DNA of 64,000 bases from an uncultured Oscillospiraceae bacterium (GTDB lineage: Bacteria > Bacillota > Clostridia > Oscillospirales > Oscillospiraceae), in the NCBI GenBank assembly GCA_944385535.1, contig CALWXR010000001.1, positions 62,001-126,000 on the forward strand. The letters run 5' to 3'. The notes beneath the pieces are model-generated. The model was not told where the DNA came from and did no database searches. It saw only the letters and a list, made by a program, of their open reading frames with translations. This document shows positions 9,150 through 17,392 of the stretch, piece after piece. The first letter of the stretch is position 1, and every line of letters begins with the position of its first letter. The position numbers and the translations under genes are program-made.

Positions 9150-10391
9150 ATGAATAAAATTAAAAAAGTATTGGGAGACGACCTGCACAAATACACAATG
9201 GTAATCGCGTTGATTGCACTGATCGTTTTCTTCAATATTGCCTCGGGCGGAAAAATGATTACCCCCTCCAATTTCCAGAATCTTTTGTCCGGTAATGCGT
9301 ACGTGCTGATTCTGGCCATCGGTATGCTGATGGTCATTGTCATCGGCCAGATCGACTTGTCCGTTGGTTCCGTTGCCGGTTTCTGCGGAATGGTCATGGC
9401 CATCGCATTCCAGAAATGGAATTTCCCCTGGTGGGCAGCGGTGCTGCTGGGCATGGGAATCGGTGTGCTGGTTGGCGCATGGAACGGCTTCTGGGTGGCA
9501 AAGATGGGGATTCCCGGCTTTATCACTACCCTGGGTAGCATGATGATTTTCCGCGGCGCTGTCATCTGGATCTCCCACTCTATCTCCGTCCCCGCTCCTT
9601 CGGAACTGAAACTGTTCGGCGCCGGTCATCTGCCTGAGTGGGGCCCTGCCTTTACGGGGATGAACAACTCCACGCTGTTGCTGGGCATCTTCGCTATCGC
9701 GTTTCTGATTTACGCAATGCTTCGTCAGCGCGCCCGTGCGAATGAGCTGCATGCAAATAAAGAACCTCTGTGGCCTGTTGTGATCCGCATCGCACTGGGT
9801 ACTGTTGCAATTGGTTACCTGACCTGGCTGTTTGGCACCGGACGCCCCGGCACCTCGTTCCCAATCCCTGGCCTGATTCTGGTGATCCTGGTCATCATCT
9901 ACCACACCATCACCCAGAAAACCAGATTTGGACGCCATATCTACGCAGTCGGCGGTAATAAGAACGCCGCTGCCCTGTCCGGTGTCAACGTGCAGAAGAC
10001 CTATTTCCTGACTATGCTGAATATGTCTTTCCTGGCTGCACTGGCCGGCATTATGTTCGTGGGACGCTCCACTGCGGCAGGCCCTTCCGATGGTACCAGC
10101 TGGGAGATGGATGCCATTGCATCTGTCTACATTGGTGGCGCGGCCGTTTCCGGCGGTGTTGGTACCATTATGGCTACCATGGTCGGCGGTATGATGATGG
10201 CAGTTCTGAACTCCGGCCTGATGCTGCTGGGTGTCGGTGCCGACAAGACCCAAGTCATCAAGGGCCTGGTTCTGATGGCAGCCGTTGCCTTCGACGTTTA
10301 CAATAAGCGTCCCGGACATGTCTCCATTACAAAGCGCCTGTTCAACATGAATAGGGCCGAAAGTAAAGAAGGTTCCCCTGCTGACAAATAA
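9150..10391 (+). CDS. gguB: Multiple-monosaccharide ABC transporter, permease
   Basis: 413 residues, highly hydrophobic, about ten membrane segments. It belongs to the ribose/xylose-type permease family, with the conserved 'GQIDLSVGSVAGF' loop and a C-terminal SGGVGTI...GGM region. A longer central stretch around residues 195-235 is typical of the GguB/MmsB branch. It forms the membrane channel for the ATPase encoded 24 bases upstream and receives sugar from the binding lipoprotein encoded 67 bases downstream. Confidence 0.92.
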   Translation: MNKIKKVLGDDLHKYTMVIALIALIVFFNIASGGKMITPSNFQNLLSGNAYVLILAIGMLMVIVIGQIDLSVGSVAGFCGMVMAIAFQKWNFPWWAAVLLGMGIGVLVGAWNGFWVAKMGIPGFITTLGSMMIFRGAVIWISHSISVPAPSELKLFGAGHLPEWGPAFTGMNNSTLLLGIFAIAFLIYAMLRQRARANELHANKEPLWPVVIRIALGTVAIGYLTWLFGTGRPGTSFPIPGLILVILVIIYHTITQKTRFGRHIYAVGGNKNAAALSGVNVQKTYFLTMLNMSFLAALAGIMFVGRSTAAGPSDGTSWEMDAIASVYIGGAAVSGGVGTIMATMVGGMMMAVLNSGLMLLGVGADKTQVIKGLVLMAAVAFDVYNKRPGHVSITKRLFNMNRAESKEGSPADK

Positions 10392-10458
10392 TTCTGATGG
10401 ATTTTTGACAGCCGGGCCTTAATAAAAACCAAATACACAATAGTAGGAGGAAAAAACA

Positions 10459-11592
10459 ATGAAAAAACTGTTCGCGTTGCTCTTGGCTCTGGTTATGGTC
10501 CTGTCCATGACTGCCTGCGGCGGTGGCCGTACCGAACCTGCTCCCACAGCCACTACCCCCGCTGCACAGCCCGCTGAGGCCGACAGCAGTGCTGAGGCTC
10601 CCGCTGCAGCCGGCGGCTTTGAGGCCGGCGCCACCATCGGCGTCTCCCTGCCTTGGCTGGGTACCCAGAACTGGAAAGAAGCCGAAGAAATGTTCAAGTC
10701 TGAGCTGGAAGCTGCCGGCTTCAAGCCCATCATCCAGGCTGCTGACAATAAGGTTCCTACGCAGCAGCAGCAGATCGAATCTATGATTCAGAACGGCGCC
10801 AAGGTTATCGTTGTTGGCCCCATCGACGGCACCCAGCTGGGCGCTGTCCTGGAAGAGGCCAAGGCTGCCGGCGTTTATGTCATTGGTTATGACCGTCTCC
10901 TGGAGAATACCACCGGCGTTGACGGCGTGGTGCAGTTCGGCAGCGTCAAGACCGGTGAGCTGCAGGCTCAGGCTCTGCTGGATGGTCTGAAGGAAATGAA
11001 GGGCGAAGGCCCCTGGAACATCGAGCTGTTCGGCGGCGGCCCCGCTGACCCCAATGCTCCCAACTTCTTCAAGGGCGCAATGAGCGTTCTGCAGCCCCTA
11101 ATCGACGACGGCACGCTGACCGTTGTTTCCGGCCAGACTGACTTCACCCAGTGCGCTACCATGGACTGGGACAACTCCAAGGCCCAGGCAAGAATGGACT
11201 CCCTGCTGTCCGGCTTCTACTCTGACAAGGAAATCCACGGTGTCCTGTCTCCCAATGACGGCATCGCCCGTGCAATCATCACCTCCTGCGAGCAGGCAGG
11301 TCAGGAGATTCCCGCTATCTCCGGTCTGGACGCTGAGAACGAGTCCGTTGAGTGGGTCTGGTCTGGACGCCAGTACTCCACCGTTGCCAAGCCCACCGAC
11401 GTCCTTGTGGGAAAGACCGTTGAGATCATCAAGTCCCTGCAGGCAGGCAACGGCATGCCTGCCACCGATGTTCAGGTGAACAACGGCAAGATCGATGTTC
11501 TCGTCTACGAGCTGCCCCCTGTCGTGGTCACCAAGGACAATGCTAAGGAAGTCTTTGCCAACGATGCCGGCCGTCTGGCACTGCTGAAATAA
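10459..11592 (+). CDS. chvE: Multiple-monosaccharide-binding lipoprotein (ChvE-like)
   Basis: 377 residues. The lipoprotein signal ends in LSMTAC (Cys about 20), followed by a Pro/Ala/Glu linker of about 30 residues and a type I periplasmic-binding fold starting at 'GATIGVSLPWLGTQNW'. It captures monosaccharides outside the membrane for the GguAB transporter. The family includes the sugar-sensing ChvE of Agrobacterium. A strong TAGGAGG site precedes the ATG. Its codons are markedly biased (for example GGC, CTG and AAG), which suggests high expression compared with its neighbours. Confidence 0.92.
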   Translation: MKKLFALLLALVMVLSMTACGGGRTEPAPTATTPAAQPAEADSSAEAPAAAGGFEAGATIGVSLPWLGTQNWKEAEEMFKSELEAAGFKPIIQAADNKVPTQQQQIESMIQNGAKVIVVGPIDGTQLGAVLEEAKAAGVYVIGYDRLLENTTGVDGVVQFGSVKTGELQAQALLDGLKEMKGEGPWNIELFGGGPADPNAPNFFKGAMSVLQPLIDDGTLTVVSGQTDFTQCATMDWDNSKAQARMDSLLSGFYSDKEIHGVLSPNDGIARAIITSCEQAGQEIPAISGLDAENESVEWVWSGRQYSTVAKPTDVLVGKTVEIIKSLQAGNGMPATDVQVNNGKIDVLVYELPPVVVTKDNAKEVFANDAGRLALLK

Positions 11593-11614
11593 GAATCCAA
11601 TCGAAACATAACAA

Positions 11615-11643
11615 GGCGGCGGAAGGATTATCCTTCCGCCGCC
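11615..11643 (+). terminator. Hairpin ending the sugar transporter operon
   Basis: Thirteen-base perfect stem (11615-11627 with 11631-11643) and a three-base loop, 22 bases after the chvE stop. It lacks a T run, so it may be a 3'-end stabiliser as well as a terminator. Confidence 0.6.
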
Positions 11644-12233
11644 TCAATACGGCTATCATCTGAATGTGGCAAACCCTCTGGAGATCATCATAGCGGATGT
11701 TCAACCCAGGGGGTTTTTACGTTTTGGAATGAATGCTCACAAACCACTTTCCATTTGTGGGTACTCATTTCAAAACGAGCTGGGATTCCAAAGGGATGGC
11801 AATTCCTTTGGCTCGGGGTCATCCAATAGGGGCGAGAGCGCCCTGTTGGCTGAGGATTCCATAGGGACAGCGTTCCCTTAGCGGTGGTTTCCAAAGGCGG
11901 CAGCGCTGCCTTGGCGGGAAGAATCCAATGAAACCGGCGGTTTCGTGGCACACGATCTTGCTCGCAAGGTCTAGTGTGTTATACCTTTGGCGACCGCTGA
12001 CGCTGGAAAGGGGGTGTTTCCTTATTGAACACACCCTTTCCGGTGGCAGCAGAACAGGCGGATTCTGCGTCCTCCCGGACGAGAAGCCCAGGAGTTTGCG
12101 CCAGCAGAATCCGCCTGTTCGGGTGTAGGTGGTGCGGCGAAATAGAGAGGCAAAGCGCAGCGGAGCCTTGGAATGGAGCTGCATCGCCGGGGGAGCCAAA
12201 GGGATATCAAGCCCCCGTCCCGCCGAAGCGACG
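11644..12233. repeat. Non-coding stretch rich in palindromes
   Basis: About 590 bases with no credible gene. It holds a short palindrome (GGCAGCGCTGCC, about 11906-11917), an imperfect hairpin 12005-12020/12027-12041, and a perfect 17-base inverted repeat, 12052-12068 with 12104-12120. It lies at the junction between the sugar locus and the conjugative element, so one element edge may be here. Confidence 0.6.
12052..12120. repeat. Perfect 17-base inverted repeat
   Basis: GAACAGGCGGATTCTGC at 12052-12068 is exactly complementary to 12104-12120, with a 35-base gap. It could form a stem in RNA or mark a repeat family. Function unknown. Confidence 0.7.
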
Positions 12234-12860
12234 TTAGCTTCCGTTCTCTCTTTCGTAGTTTGCTTCACACGCAGGGGTGCAGAAATCTTCGTCATCGCTC
12301 TTTGCAAAGAATGCTTTCATGCAGTATTTGCACAGCCGCAGGCTGGAAGTTTCGTCTGCCAGCATGAAGCTGAACATCATCTGGATTGCCAGCAGCAGGG
12401 AATGAAAATCCCACACAATGGTTGGACGCTCCCGTAACTCTATGTGGTAGTTCGGTGCGATTCCTCCAAAAGCCGCCATGCCCTGACGGTAAATGTCTCT
12501 GGTATCTTCGTCCATTTCCTCGTCCTCTTCATAGAACAGGAAGCTGCTCAGGAAGGTGAACGACCAATCCTGAAAGGTCTGCTCCAACCAATCATAGCGC
12601 TCCGCATAGTTGCGCATAAAGCACATGACCTGTGCCTCCGGCTCCTTGCGGAATGTCATTGCCAGCGAAATCATGGTGCGGTCTCCATTGATATTCCAAA
12701 GTGAGTCTTTTCCGTTCTTGAAAAAGTCCGGCTTCTCGAAGGGGAAGAAATAGGAAAGATATTTCTGTGTGTCCATCATCTCCTCCCGGAGAAAATGATT
12801 GGTGGGAAGATAGACAGCTTTGTAGTCGATGAAGGATGGCGTGGTGGGCAGTGCAGTCAT
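12234..12860 (-). CDS. Hypothetical protein with C-terminal cysteine cluster
   Basis: 208 residues from an ATG at 12860; a TTG at 12869 is also open. The last 40 residues carry a CKYC...C...C pattern (LCKYCMKAFFAK and FCTPACEANY) resembling a small zinc-binding treble clef. The acidic, aromatic-rich middle is not recognised. It may be related to DUF6076-type proteins of clostridial mobile elements, but this is a weak impression. No good ribosome site is seen at either start, so the N-terminus may be truncated by a junction with the divergent NADAR gene, only 31 bases away. Confidence 0.55.
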   Translation of the reverse strand: MTALPTTPSFIDYKAVYLPTNHFLREEMMDTQKYLSYFFPFEKPDFFKNGKDSLWNINGDRTMISLAMTFRKEPEAQVMCFMRNYAERYDWLEQTFQDWSFTFLSSFLFYEEDEEMDEDTRDIYRQGMAAFGGIAPNYHIELRERPTIVWDFHSLLLAIQMMFSFMLADETSSLRLCKYCMKAFFAKSDDEDFCTPACEANYERENGS

Positions 12861-12891
12861 TGACGACAAAGCACTCCAGCTGGGGACTTCT

Positions 12892-13422
12892 ATGCTTTCA
12901 CAGTTTCACGATGCCCAAAACGAGAGTGTGTCAAGATTTGTTTTCTTCTGGCACGAATACGAAGAGAACGGTATTTTCAGCCAATGGCATCCGACAACTT
13001 TTGTGATTGAAGGCATCCGATATGCCACTGCGGAGCAGTACATGATGGCGAAGAAAGCTCTGCTTGCCGGTGATCTTCGGAGCTATGCACTCATCATGAA
13101 CGAGCCAAACCCTCAGAAGTGCAAGAAGCTCGGCAGGCTGGTGAGCAATCTTGATACTGCCGCTTGGGATAAATGCAAAGAAGAAGTTGTCATCAATGCG
13201 AATATGGCAAAATTTGGACAGAACCAAGAAGCGCTTCAAACTCTTCTGCATACGGGGAACAAACTACTTGTTGAAGCCAGTCCATTGGATAACTTATGGG
13301 GGATCGGTATGGATGCAAGCAACCCGGACAGCACGAATCCCAGCAAGTGGAACGGCCCAAATCTGCTCGGCAAGATACTCATGTTCGTTCGAGAGAAGTT
13401 AAGAGATAGTGAAGCCGAGTAA
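12892..13422 (+). CDS. NADAR-domain (YbiA-like) protein
   Basis: 176 residues from the ATG at 12892, preceded by GGGGA; an ATG at 12829 would overlap the divergent gene. A NADAR fold covers almost the whole protein, with 'FSQWHP', 'EQYMMAKKALLAGD' and the C-terminal 'DNLWGIGM'. NADAR proteins act on ADP-ribose-linked substrates: YbiA-type enzymes hydrolyse N-glycosidic bonds in riboflavin intermediates, and others reverse ADP-ribosylation of DNA. In a mobile element it could counteract an ADP-ribosylating toxin. A good terminator follows the stop. Confidence 0.82.
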   Translation: MLSQFHDAQNESVSRFVFFWHEYEENGIFSQWHPTTFVIEGIRYATAEQYMMAKKALLAGDLRSYALIMNEPNPQKCKKLGRLVSNLDTAAWDKCKEEVVINANMAKFGQNQEALQTLLHTGNKLLVEASPLDNLWGIGMDASNPDSTNPSKWNGPNLLGKILMFVREKLRDSEAE

Positions 13423-13470
13423 ACTGTGCTTAAAAACACAGCAGTATCCATACAGTCAACAAAAAAAGAG

Positions 13471-13513
13471 AGACCTTGCGAAGCAAACACAACTTGCTCC
13501 GCAAGGTCTTTTT
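13471..13513 (+). terminator. Rho-independent terminator after the NADAR gene
   Basis: Ten-base perfect stem, 13471-13480 (AGACCTTGCG) with 13500-13509, followed by a T run to 13513. The rest of 13423-13650 shows nothing else. Confidence 0.85.
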
Positions 13514-13650
13514 CCATGGAATGGCAGTCCACAGGATTTTGTGAGCTGCCATTTTTCGACATTTTTCACGCTGTCGTCTGGTGTAGAATGAAGAATCAAA
13601 CATGGTTTCGGCCTTCAGATCACACGAGAAAAAGCACAATCCCTAAACAA

Positions 13651-13908
13651 TCATTTATCTGGTGAGAACTTCAGAAGCAAATATGGCTCAATCTCCAGGA
13701 CTTGGGCAATATTGAACAGAACATCCAGAGACACGGCCCTCACCATATTCGGTGCCTCAATCGCACCCATGTGTTGTCTGCTGATACCAATGCTTTCGGC
13801 AAGCTGCTCCTGCGTCAGCCCCTTACGCTTGCGGTAATAGGATATGGCGCAGCCCAAATCACGATATCGCTCAGAATTGTCAAACCTGCTTTCGTTCGTT
13901 CCCATCAT
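13651..13908 (-). CDS. XRE/Cro-CI family repressor
   Basis: 85 residues from the ATG at 13908, chosen because AGGGGTG lies just upstream; a GTG at 13917 is also in frame. A single helix-turn-helix domain fills the protein (KGLTQEQLAESIGISRQHMGAIE). It is divergent from the secreted MBL-fold gene, and the 174 bases between them hold a symmetric set of four TGCGACA-type half-sites around that gene's promoter. It is therefore the likely repressor of the MBL gene and possibly of itself (ATTGTA at 13926-13931, reading TACAAT on the minus strand, could be its -10). Confidence 0.85.
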   Translation of the reverse strand: MMGTNESRFDNSERYRDLGCAISYYRKRKGLTQEQLAESIGISRQHMGAIEAPNMVRAVSLDVLFNIAQVLEIEPYLLLKFSPDK

Positions 13909-13964
13909 ACTCAGCACCCCTGATTATTGTAGCCAATATTCAGGGCCCATTAAATTGTTTGTAA

Positions 13965-14044
13965 TGCGACACTTGATATCTGTATTGCGACACTTTATAA
14001 TGTAAATTGAGTCAAATGTCGTATTTCAAATATAGTTTGTCGCA
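13965..14044. promoter_or_regulatory. Four-half-site operator around the MBL-gene promoter
   Basis: TGCGACA occurs directly at 13965-13971 and 13986-13992; TGTCGTA and TGTCGCA, its inverted forms, occur at 14017-14023 and 14038-14044. Pairs are 21 bases apart, and the whole set is symmetric about 14004/14005. The promoter TTGATA (13973-13978), 17-base spacer, TATAAT (13996-14001) sits inside. This is the expected layout of a cooperative repressor site, most simply for the adjacent XRE protein. Confidence 0.75.
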
Positions 14045-14082
14045 TCAAGAAAACCCAAAGAGACATTGAGGAGGCGTACACG

Positions 14083-15198
14083 ATGAAAGAGGAACGAAAT
14101 AAAACATGGCTGCGAAAGCTGGTTCTGATAGCCCTGTGCCTGACACTTACGGTTGTCAGTGTTCCGTGCCCAGCGCAGGCAGCTGCCAGCGACAGCAAAC
14201 TGGAGGTTACCTTCCTGGATCTGGGACAGGCAGATGCCGCACTCATCCAGTGTGATGGGCATTCCATGCTGATTGATGGCGGCAATGCGGCAGATTCCAG
14301 CAAGATGTACACTGTGATGAAGAATCGCAAAATCACGGAGTTGGATTATGTCATCGGAACCCATGCCCATGAGGATCACATTGGCGGTCTTGCCGGTGCT
14401 CTGAACTATGCCAGCGTAAAGACGGCTTATGCTCCCGTCACCACTTGTGATTCCAAGGCATTCCAGAATTTCAGGAAAGCCGTGGAAAAACACGGTGTTT
14501 CTCTGACAGTTCCCCAAAAGGACGAAACCTTTTCTCTGGGAAGCGCGGAATGCAAAATACTGGCAGTCAATTCTGAGAGCGACACAAACAATACCTCTAT
14601 TGTATTGCGGATTACCTTTGGAGACACCTCGTTCCTGTTCACAGGCGATGCAGAGCGAGAAACAGAGCAGGCCATTCTGAGTGGCAAGCAGGACATCCAA
14701 TCTACGGTTCTGAAGGTCGGGCACCATGGTTCAGAATCCTCCACCGGCTATCTTTGGCTGCGAGAGGTGATGCCGAAGTACGCTGTTATTTCTGTCGGCA
14801 AGGACAACTCCTACGGTCATCCCACCGATGAAGTTCTGAGCCGCCTGCGGGACGCGGAGGTCACCACGTTCCGAACCGATATGCAGGGAGATATCTCCTG
14901 TGTGTCCGATGGAAAAACGGTAGAGTTTACGGTATCCAGAAATAAGGACGCGGATGTGTTTGCATCTGTTGGCTCCAACAGCACCCAAAGGGCAGCCGAG
15001 AACAATGCCACAGAACCTGCCGCAAAGAGCGAATCCGTTGGACAGAACTATGTGCTGAACACAAACACGAAGAAGTTCCACATTCCTACCTGCCGGAGTG
15101 TCAAGCAGATGAAGGATAAGAACAAAAAAGACTTCTGCGGCTCCCGTGAGGAAGTGATTGCCAAGGGGTACAGCCCATGCAAGATTTGTAATCCATAA
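14083..15198 (+). CDS. Secreted MBL-fold hydrolase with C-terminal metal-binding-like domain
   Basis: 371 residues. The signal peptide ends near AQA (about 33). The metallo-beta-lactamase fold has the metal motif T-H94-A-H96-E-D98-H99, then FTGDAE and a late GHHGSESS. This is the layout of the ComEC/Rec2 C-terminal hydrolase. The last 45 residues (HIPTC...SPCKIC) resemble an Ada-type metal-binding module with His and Cys ligands, often seen on secreted clostridial nucleases. A phosphodiesterase or nuclease role outside the cell is inferred. It is apparently repressed by the divergent XRE protein. It ends five bases from the convergent relaxase gene. Confidence 0.85.
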   Translation: MKEERNKTWLRKLVLIALCLTLTVVSVPCPAQAAASDSKLEVTFLDLGQADAALIQCDGHSMLIDGGNAADSSKMYTVMKNRKITELDYVIGTHAHEDHIGGLAGALNYASVKTAYAPVTTCDSKAFQNFRKAVEKHGVSLTVPQKDETFSLGSAECKILAVNSESDTNNTSIVLRITFGDTSFLFTGDAERETEQAILSGKQDIQSTVLKVGHHGSESSTGYLWLREVMPKYAVISVGKDNSYGHPTDEVLSRLRDAEVTTFRTDMQGDISCVSDGKTVEFTVSRNKDADVFASVGSNSTQRAAENNATEPAAKSESVGQNYVLNTNTKKFHIPTCRSVKQMKDKNKKDFCGSREEVIAKGYSPCKICNP

Positions 15199-15203
15199 GC
15201 AGG

Positions 15204-16622
15204 CTATTTTGCAGGCTGATTCTTCTGATCTACTTCCGACTGTGTACGAGCATCCTTTTCACTGTTTCTATCCATATCAAAGAACACTTCCGTATTGTGG
15301 AGTGCCTTCCGATATTCCCGCATTTCTTCTCTGGAGAGCCTGTACTGCGCGTACAGGCTCTTTTTCTGCTCCAGGACCGATGCATACTCCTCCGACAATT
15401 CCTTGACTTTTGGTAACTTGGATACGCCCATTTTCTGGAAAGCATCCTTTGCCGCTTTATGGAGGGTGATTTCCTCCCGGTGGGCTTCAAAGAACGCTTT
15501 GCTGTAGCCCGCCTTTCGGTACTGGACATAAACATCGCGGGTTTTGGCATAGTTGATGATGTGCTTCTTCAAAGCGGCGATTTCTACCAGCCGTTGTTCT
15601 GCGGATTTCAGCTCTTTGTCAATCCGGTCGAAGTCTGCGGACGTGGTGCTTGCTTTCTCACGCAGTTCATCCATGGAGTTAATGTTATGCTCCTTGAGAA
15701 AGATTCGGGTCTTCGCCATCTGCTTTAGATTGTAGTTCGTAGCCCACTGCTGATAGCCGGAGCCTTTTGCCCGAATCTTATCATCGATAATAACAAGCAA
15801 ATTGAATGCTCGGTTATCTTTTGTAAAGGGAGATTTGATTCCGGCACGATGCTTTTTCTCGCCCGCAATGACAGCCCGAATATCTTCTTCGGCATATCCT
15901 TCGCCCAGAGAATTGAGGCGGACGAATCGCTGTTGGGCTTTCCCTTTGATAGAAGTATACTTGCCCCTCTTGACTTCATAGCCCATTTCTTCCAGCTTAC
16001 GCAGAAAGGCATCAAAGTCGGTGGGAGGCTTTTTCATGATGGTGTCAATATCCTGGCGAATCTGGTCTCGGTAGGTGGTGCGCTTCTCATAAATTGTTCT
16101 CTTGGGTCGCTGGGAATAGGGCACCTTTTCAATGATGGACAGACCATGTTCCAGACAAATCAGGTCACTCAATCTTTGAATGGCCAGTCCGGAATAGTAG
16201 AAGTCTTTGAATTTGTGGGCACAGTCCAGCGTGGTGGAGTTGAAGATGATATGGTTGTGTATATGGGCACGGTCGGTATGGGTTGCAACAATAAACGCGT
16301 GTTTTCCTTTGGTAAAGCGTTCTGCCAGTTCATACCCAACCTGATTTGCCTCTTCGTGGCTAATCTCTCCCGGCTTGAATGACTGGCGAATCTGGTAGGC
16401 GATAACTTCGTGCTTCTGGTGTTTTCCTGTAATGTGCTGGTACTGCCGCTTGGAAAGCAAGAATTCTTCATCCACCGTCATTGGGTCGCACTGATAACCA
16501 GTAACCAATTCCCCTTTGGCGGTTTTCTCCGGGTTTTGTGCGTAGTCTGTCCGCTCCCGCAGGCACTGAGCCACGGTCTTACCTTTGTTGATATGCAGCG
16601 CAATCAGCCGCGTAGCTGCCAT
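15204..16622 (-). CDS. MOBP-type relaxase/mobilization nuclease
   Basis: 472 residues. It nicks the element at oriT and stays attached to the 5' end of the transferred strand. The N-terminal relaxase domain has a candidate catalytic Tyr27 (DYAQNPEKT) and the metal triad HTDRAHIHNH (His 115, 120, 122, 124). A long charged helical C-terminal half follows (about residues 290-470). An AGGAGG site lies just before the ATG. The gene is separated from the membrane-protein and MobC genes upstream by a terminator-like hairpin, so its expression may depend on read-through. The nick site itself was not identified. Confidence 0.9.
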   Translation of the reverse strand: MAATRLIALHINKGKTVAQCLRERTDYAQNPEKTAKGELVTGYQCDPMTVDEEFLLSKRQYQHITGKHQKHEVIAYQIRQSFKPGEISHEEANQVGYELAERFTKGKHAFIVATHTDRAHIHNHIIFNSTTLDCAHKFKDFYYSGLAIQRLSDLICLEHGLSIIEKVPYSQRPKRTIYEKRTTYRDQIRQDIDTIMKKPPTDFDAFLRKLEEMGYEVKRGKYTSIKGKAQQRFVRLNSLGEGYAEEDIRAVIAGEKKHRAGIKSPFTKDNRAFNLLVIIDDKIRAKGSGYQQWATNYNLKQMAKTRIFLKEHNINSMDELREKASTTSADFDRIDKELKSAEQRLVEIAALKKHIINYAKTRDVYVQYRKAGYSKAFFEAHREEITLHKAAKDAFQKMGVSKLPKVKELSEEYASVLEQKKSLYAQYRLSREEMREYRKALHNTEVFFDMDRNSEKDARTQSEVDQKNQPAK

Positions 16623-16642
16623 GTGTTACCTCCTGTGTTAAT

Positions 16643-16682
16643 AAAAAAGATGGCCACCCTGCATTTTGATGCAAGGTGGCCG
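16643..16682 (-). terminator. Terminator/attenuator between the small membrane gene and the relaxase
   Basis: Stem of GGCCACC-type complementarity at 16652-16682 with a TTTG loop. On the minus strand it is followed by a T run (A run at 16644-16649 on the plus strand). It lies 20 bases before the relaxase start. Confidence 0.7.
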
Positions 16683-16692
16683 AATCGTGCTG

Positions 16693-16989
16693 TTACGACT
16701 GTACAAATCCTTTCAGAACCGCGTAGAACCAGTCAAATGCGGTTTCCATCAGGACGGAGCCAAACAACGCTGAAATGCAGAGCAATTCGATGATGCCCAA
16801 GATCACAACTTGATTCCATTGCTGCGAGATCACAGTATAGACTCCACATCCGAAAACGAACAGAATCAGCGGACTGAGAATATAGCCGGAAAGATTGCTG
16901 CACAGCTTTGCCAAAAGAGAAAGGCCAGCGCAAACAATCATCAGAGGCAGTGACAGCAGTTTGAAGGGGAGTTTTATTAGAGCGAACAT
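16693..16989 (-). CDS. Small membrane protein of the mobilization region
   Basis: 98 residues from the ATG at 16989, chosen for the AAGGAGGGC ribosome site; an upstream start would overlap MobC. About two to three hydrophobic segments cover most of the protein (for example KLLSLPLMIVCAGLSLL and YILSPLILFVFGCGVYTV). It is not assigned to a known family here. It lies between MobC and the relaxase in the same direction. Similar small membrane genes occur at this position in Tn1549-like elements. Role unknown. Confidence 0.65.
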   Translation of the reverse strand: MFALIKLPFKLLSLPLMIVCAGLSLLAKLCSNLSGYILSPLILFVFGCGVYTVISQQWNQVVILGIIELLCISALFGSVLMETAFDWFYAVLKGFVQS

Positions 16990-17059
16990 AAGCGATGCCC
17001 TCCTTTCACCAATATTGTAGGCGATCATGTGGATTTGCGCAAGGATACCGCTGAAAAGG

Positions 17060-17392
17060 CTACTCAATGCTGGCAAGCCGCGTGTGGATTCCCTTTAGTT
17101 CTTCCCATATGAGATCGAATCGCTTTTGCAGATCTTGAATGTCCTCCAGATATACGCTGCCAGTCTCGTTGGCTTTTCTGGCGTACTGATTCAGGTTGTT
17201 GCTGGCATAGCGCATAAGAGAAACCACCTTTTTGAGGTCACCAAGGTCAAGCCTGATGCAATAGCCGTCCATGGCCATCTTGCGCAGGTAGGCACCCATA
17301 TTGCGGACACCCACCTCCTGCATTTTCTGGCGAATGATGTCCAGCTCCGCTTTGCTCACCCGGAAGTGAAGCATCTGATCCTTTTCTCTCAT
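17060..17392 (-). CDS. mobC: MobC-like relaxosome protein
   Basis: 110 residues. The N-terminus is a ribbon-helix-helix-like stretch ([17 protein letters not shown]). The middle matches MobC ('[12 protein letters not shown]' and '[17 protein letters not shown]'), with a C-terminal coiled coil. MobC proteins bind near oriT and help the relaxase open the strands. The start codon overlaps the stop of the large helicase gene (ATGA), so the two are coupled. The oriT of the element is probably within a few hundred bases of this gene, but I did not identify it. Confidence 0.87.
   Translation of the reverse strand: MREKDQMLHFRVSKAELDIIRQKMQEVGVRNMGAYLRKMAMDGYCIRLDLGDLKKVVSLMRYASNNLNQYARKANETGSVYLEDIQDLQKRFDLIWEELKGIHTRLASIE

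Noticed and set aside
13423..13650. Short open frames downstream of the NADAR gene
   Set aside because: They overlap a clear terminator hairpin and lack ribosome sites and recognisable sequence.
13965..13992. TGCGACA operator sites as relatives of the CGCGACACCC palindrome
   Set aside because: They share only GCGACA, and the flanks and spacing differ. A link would need binding data.
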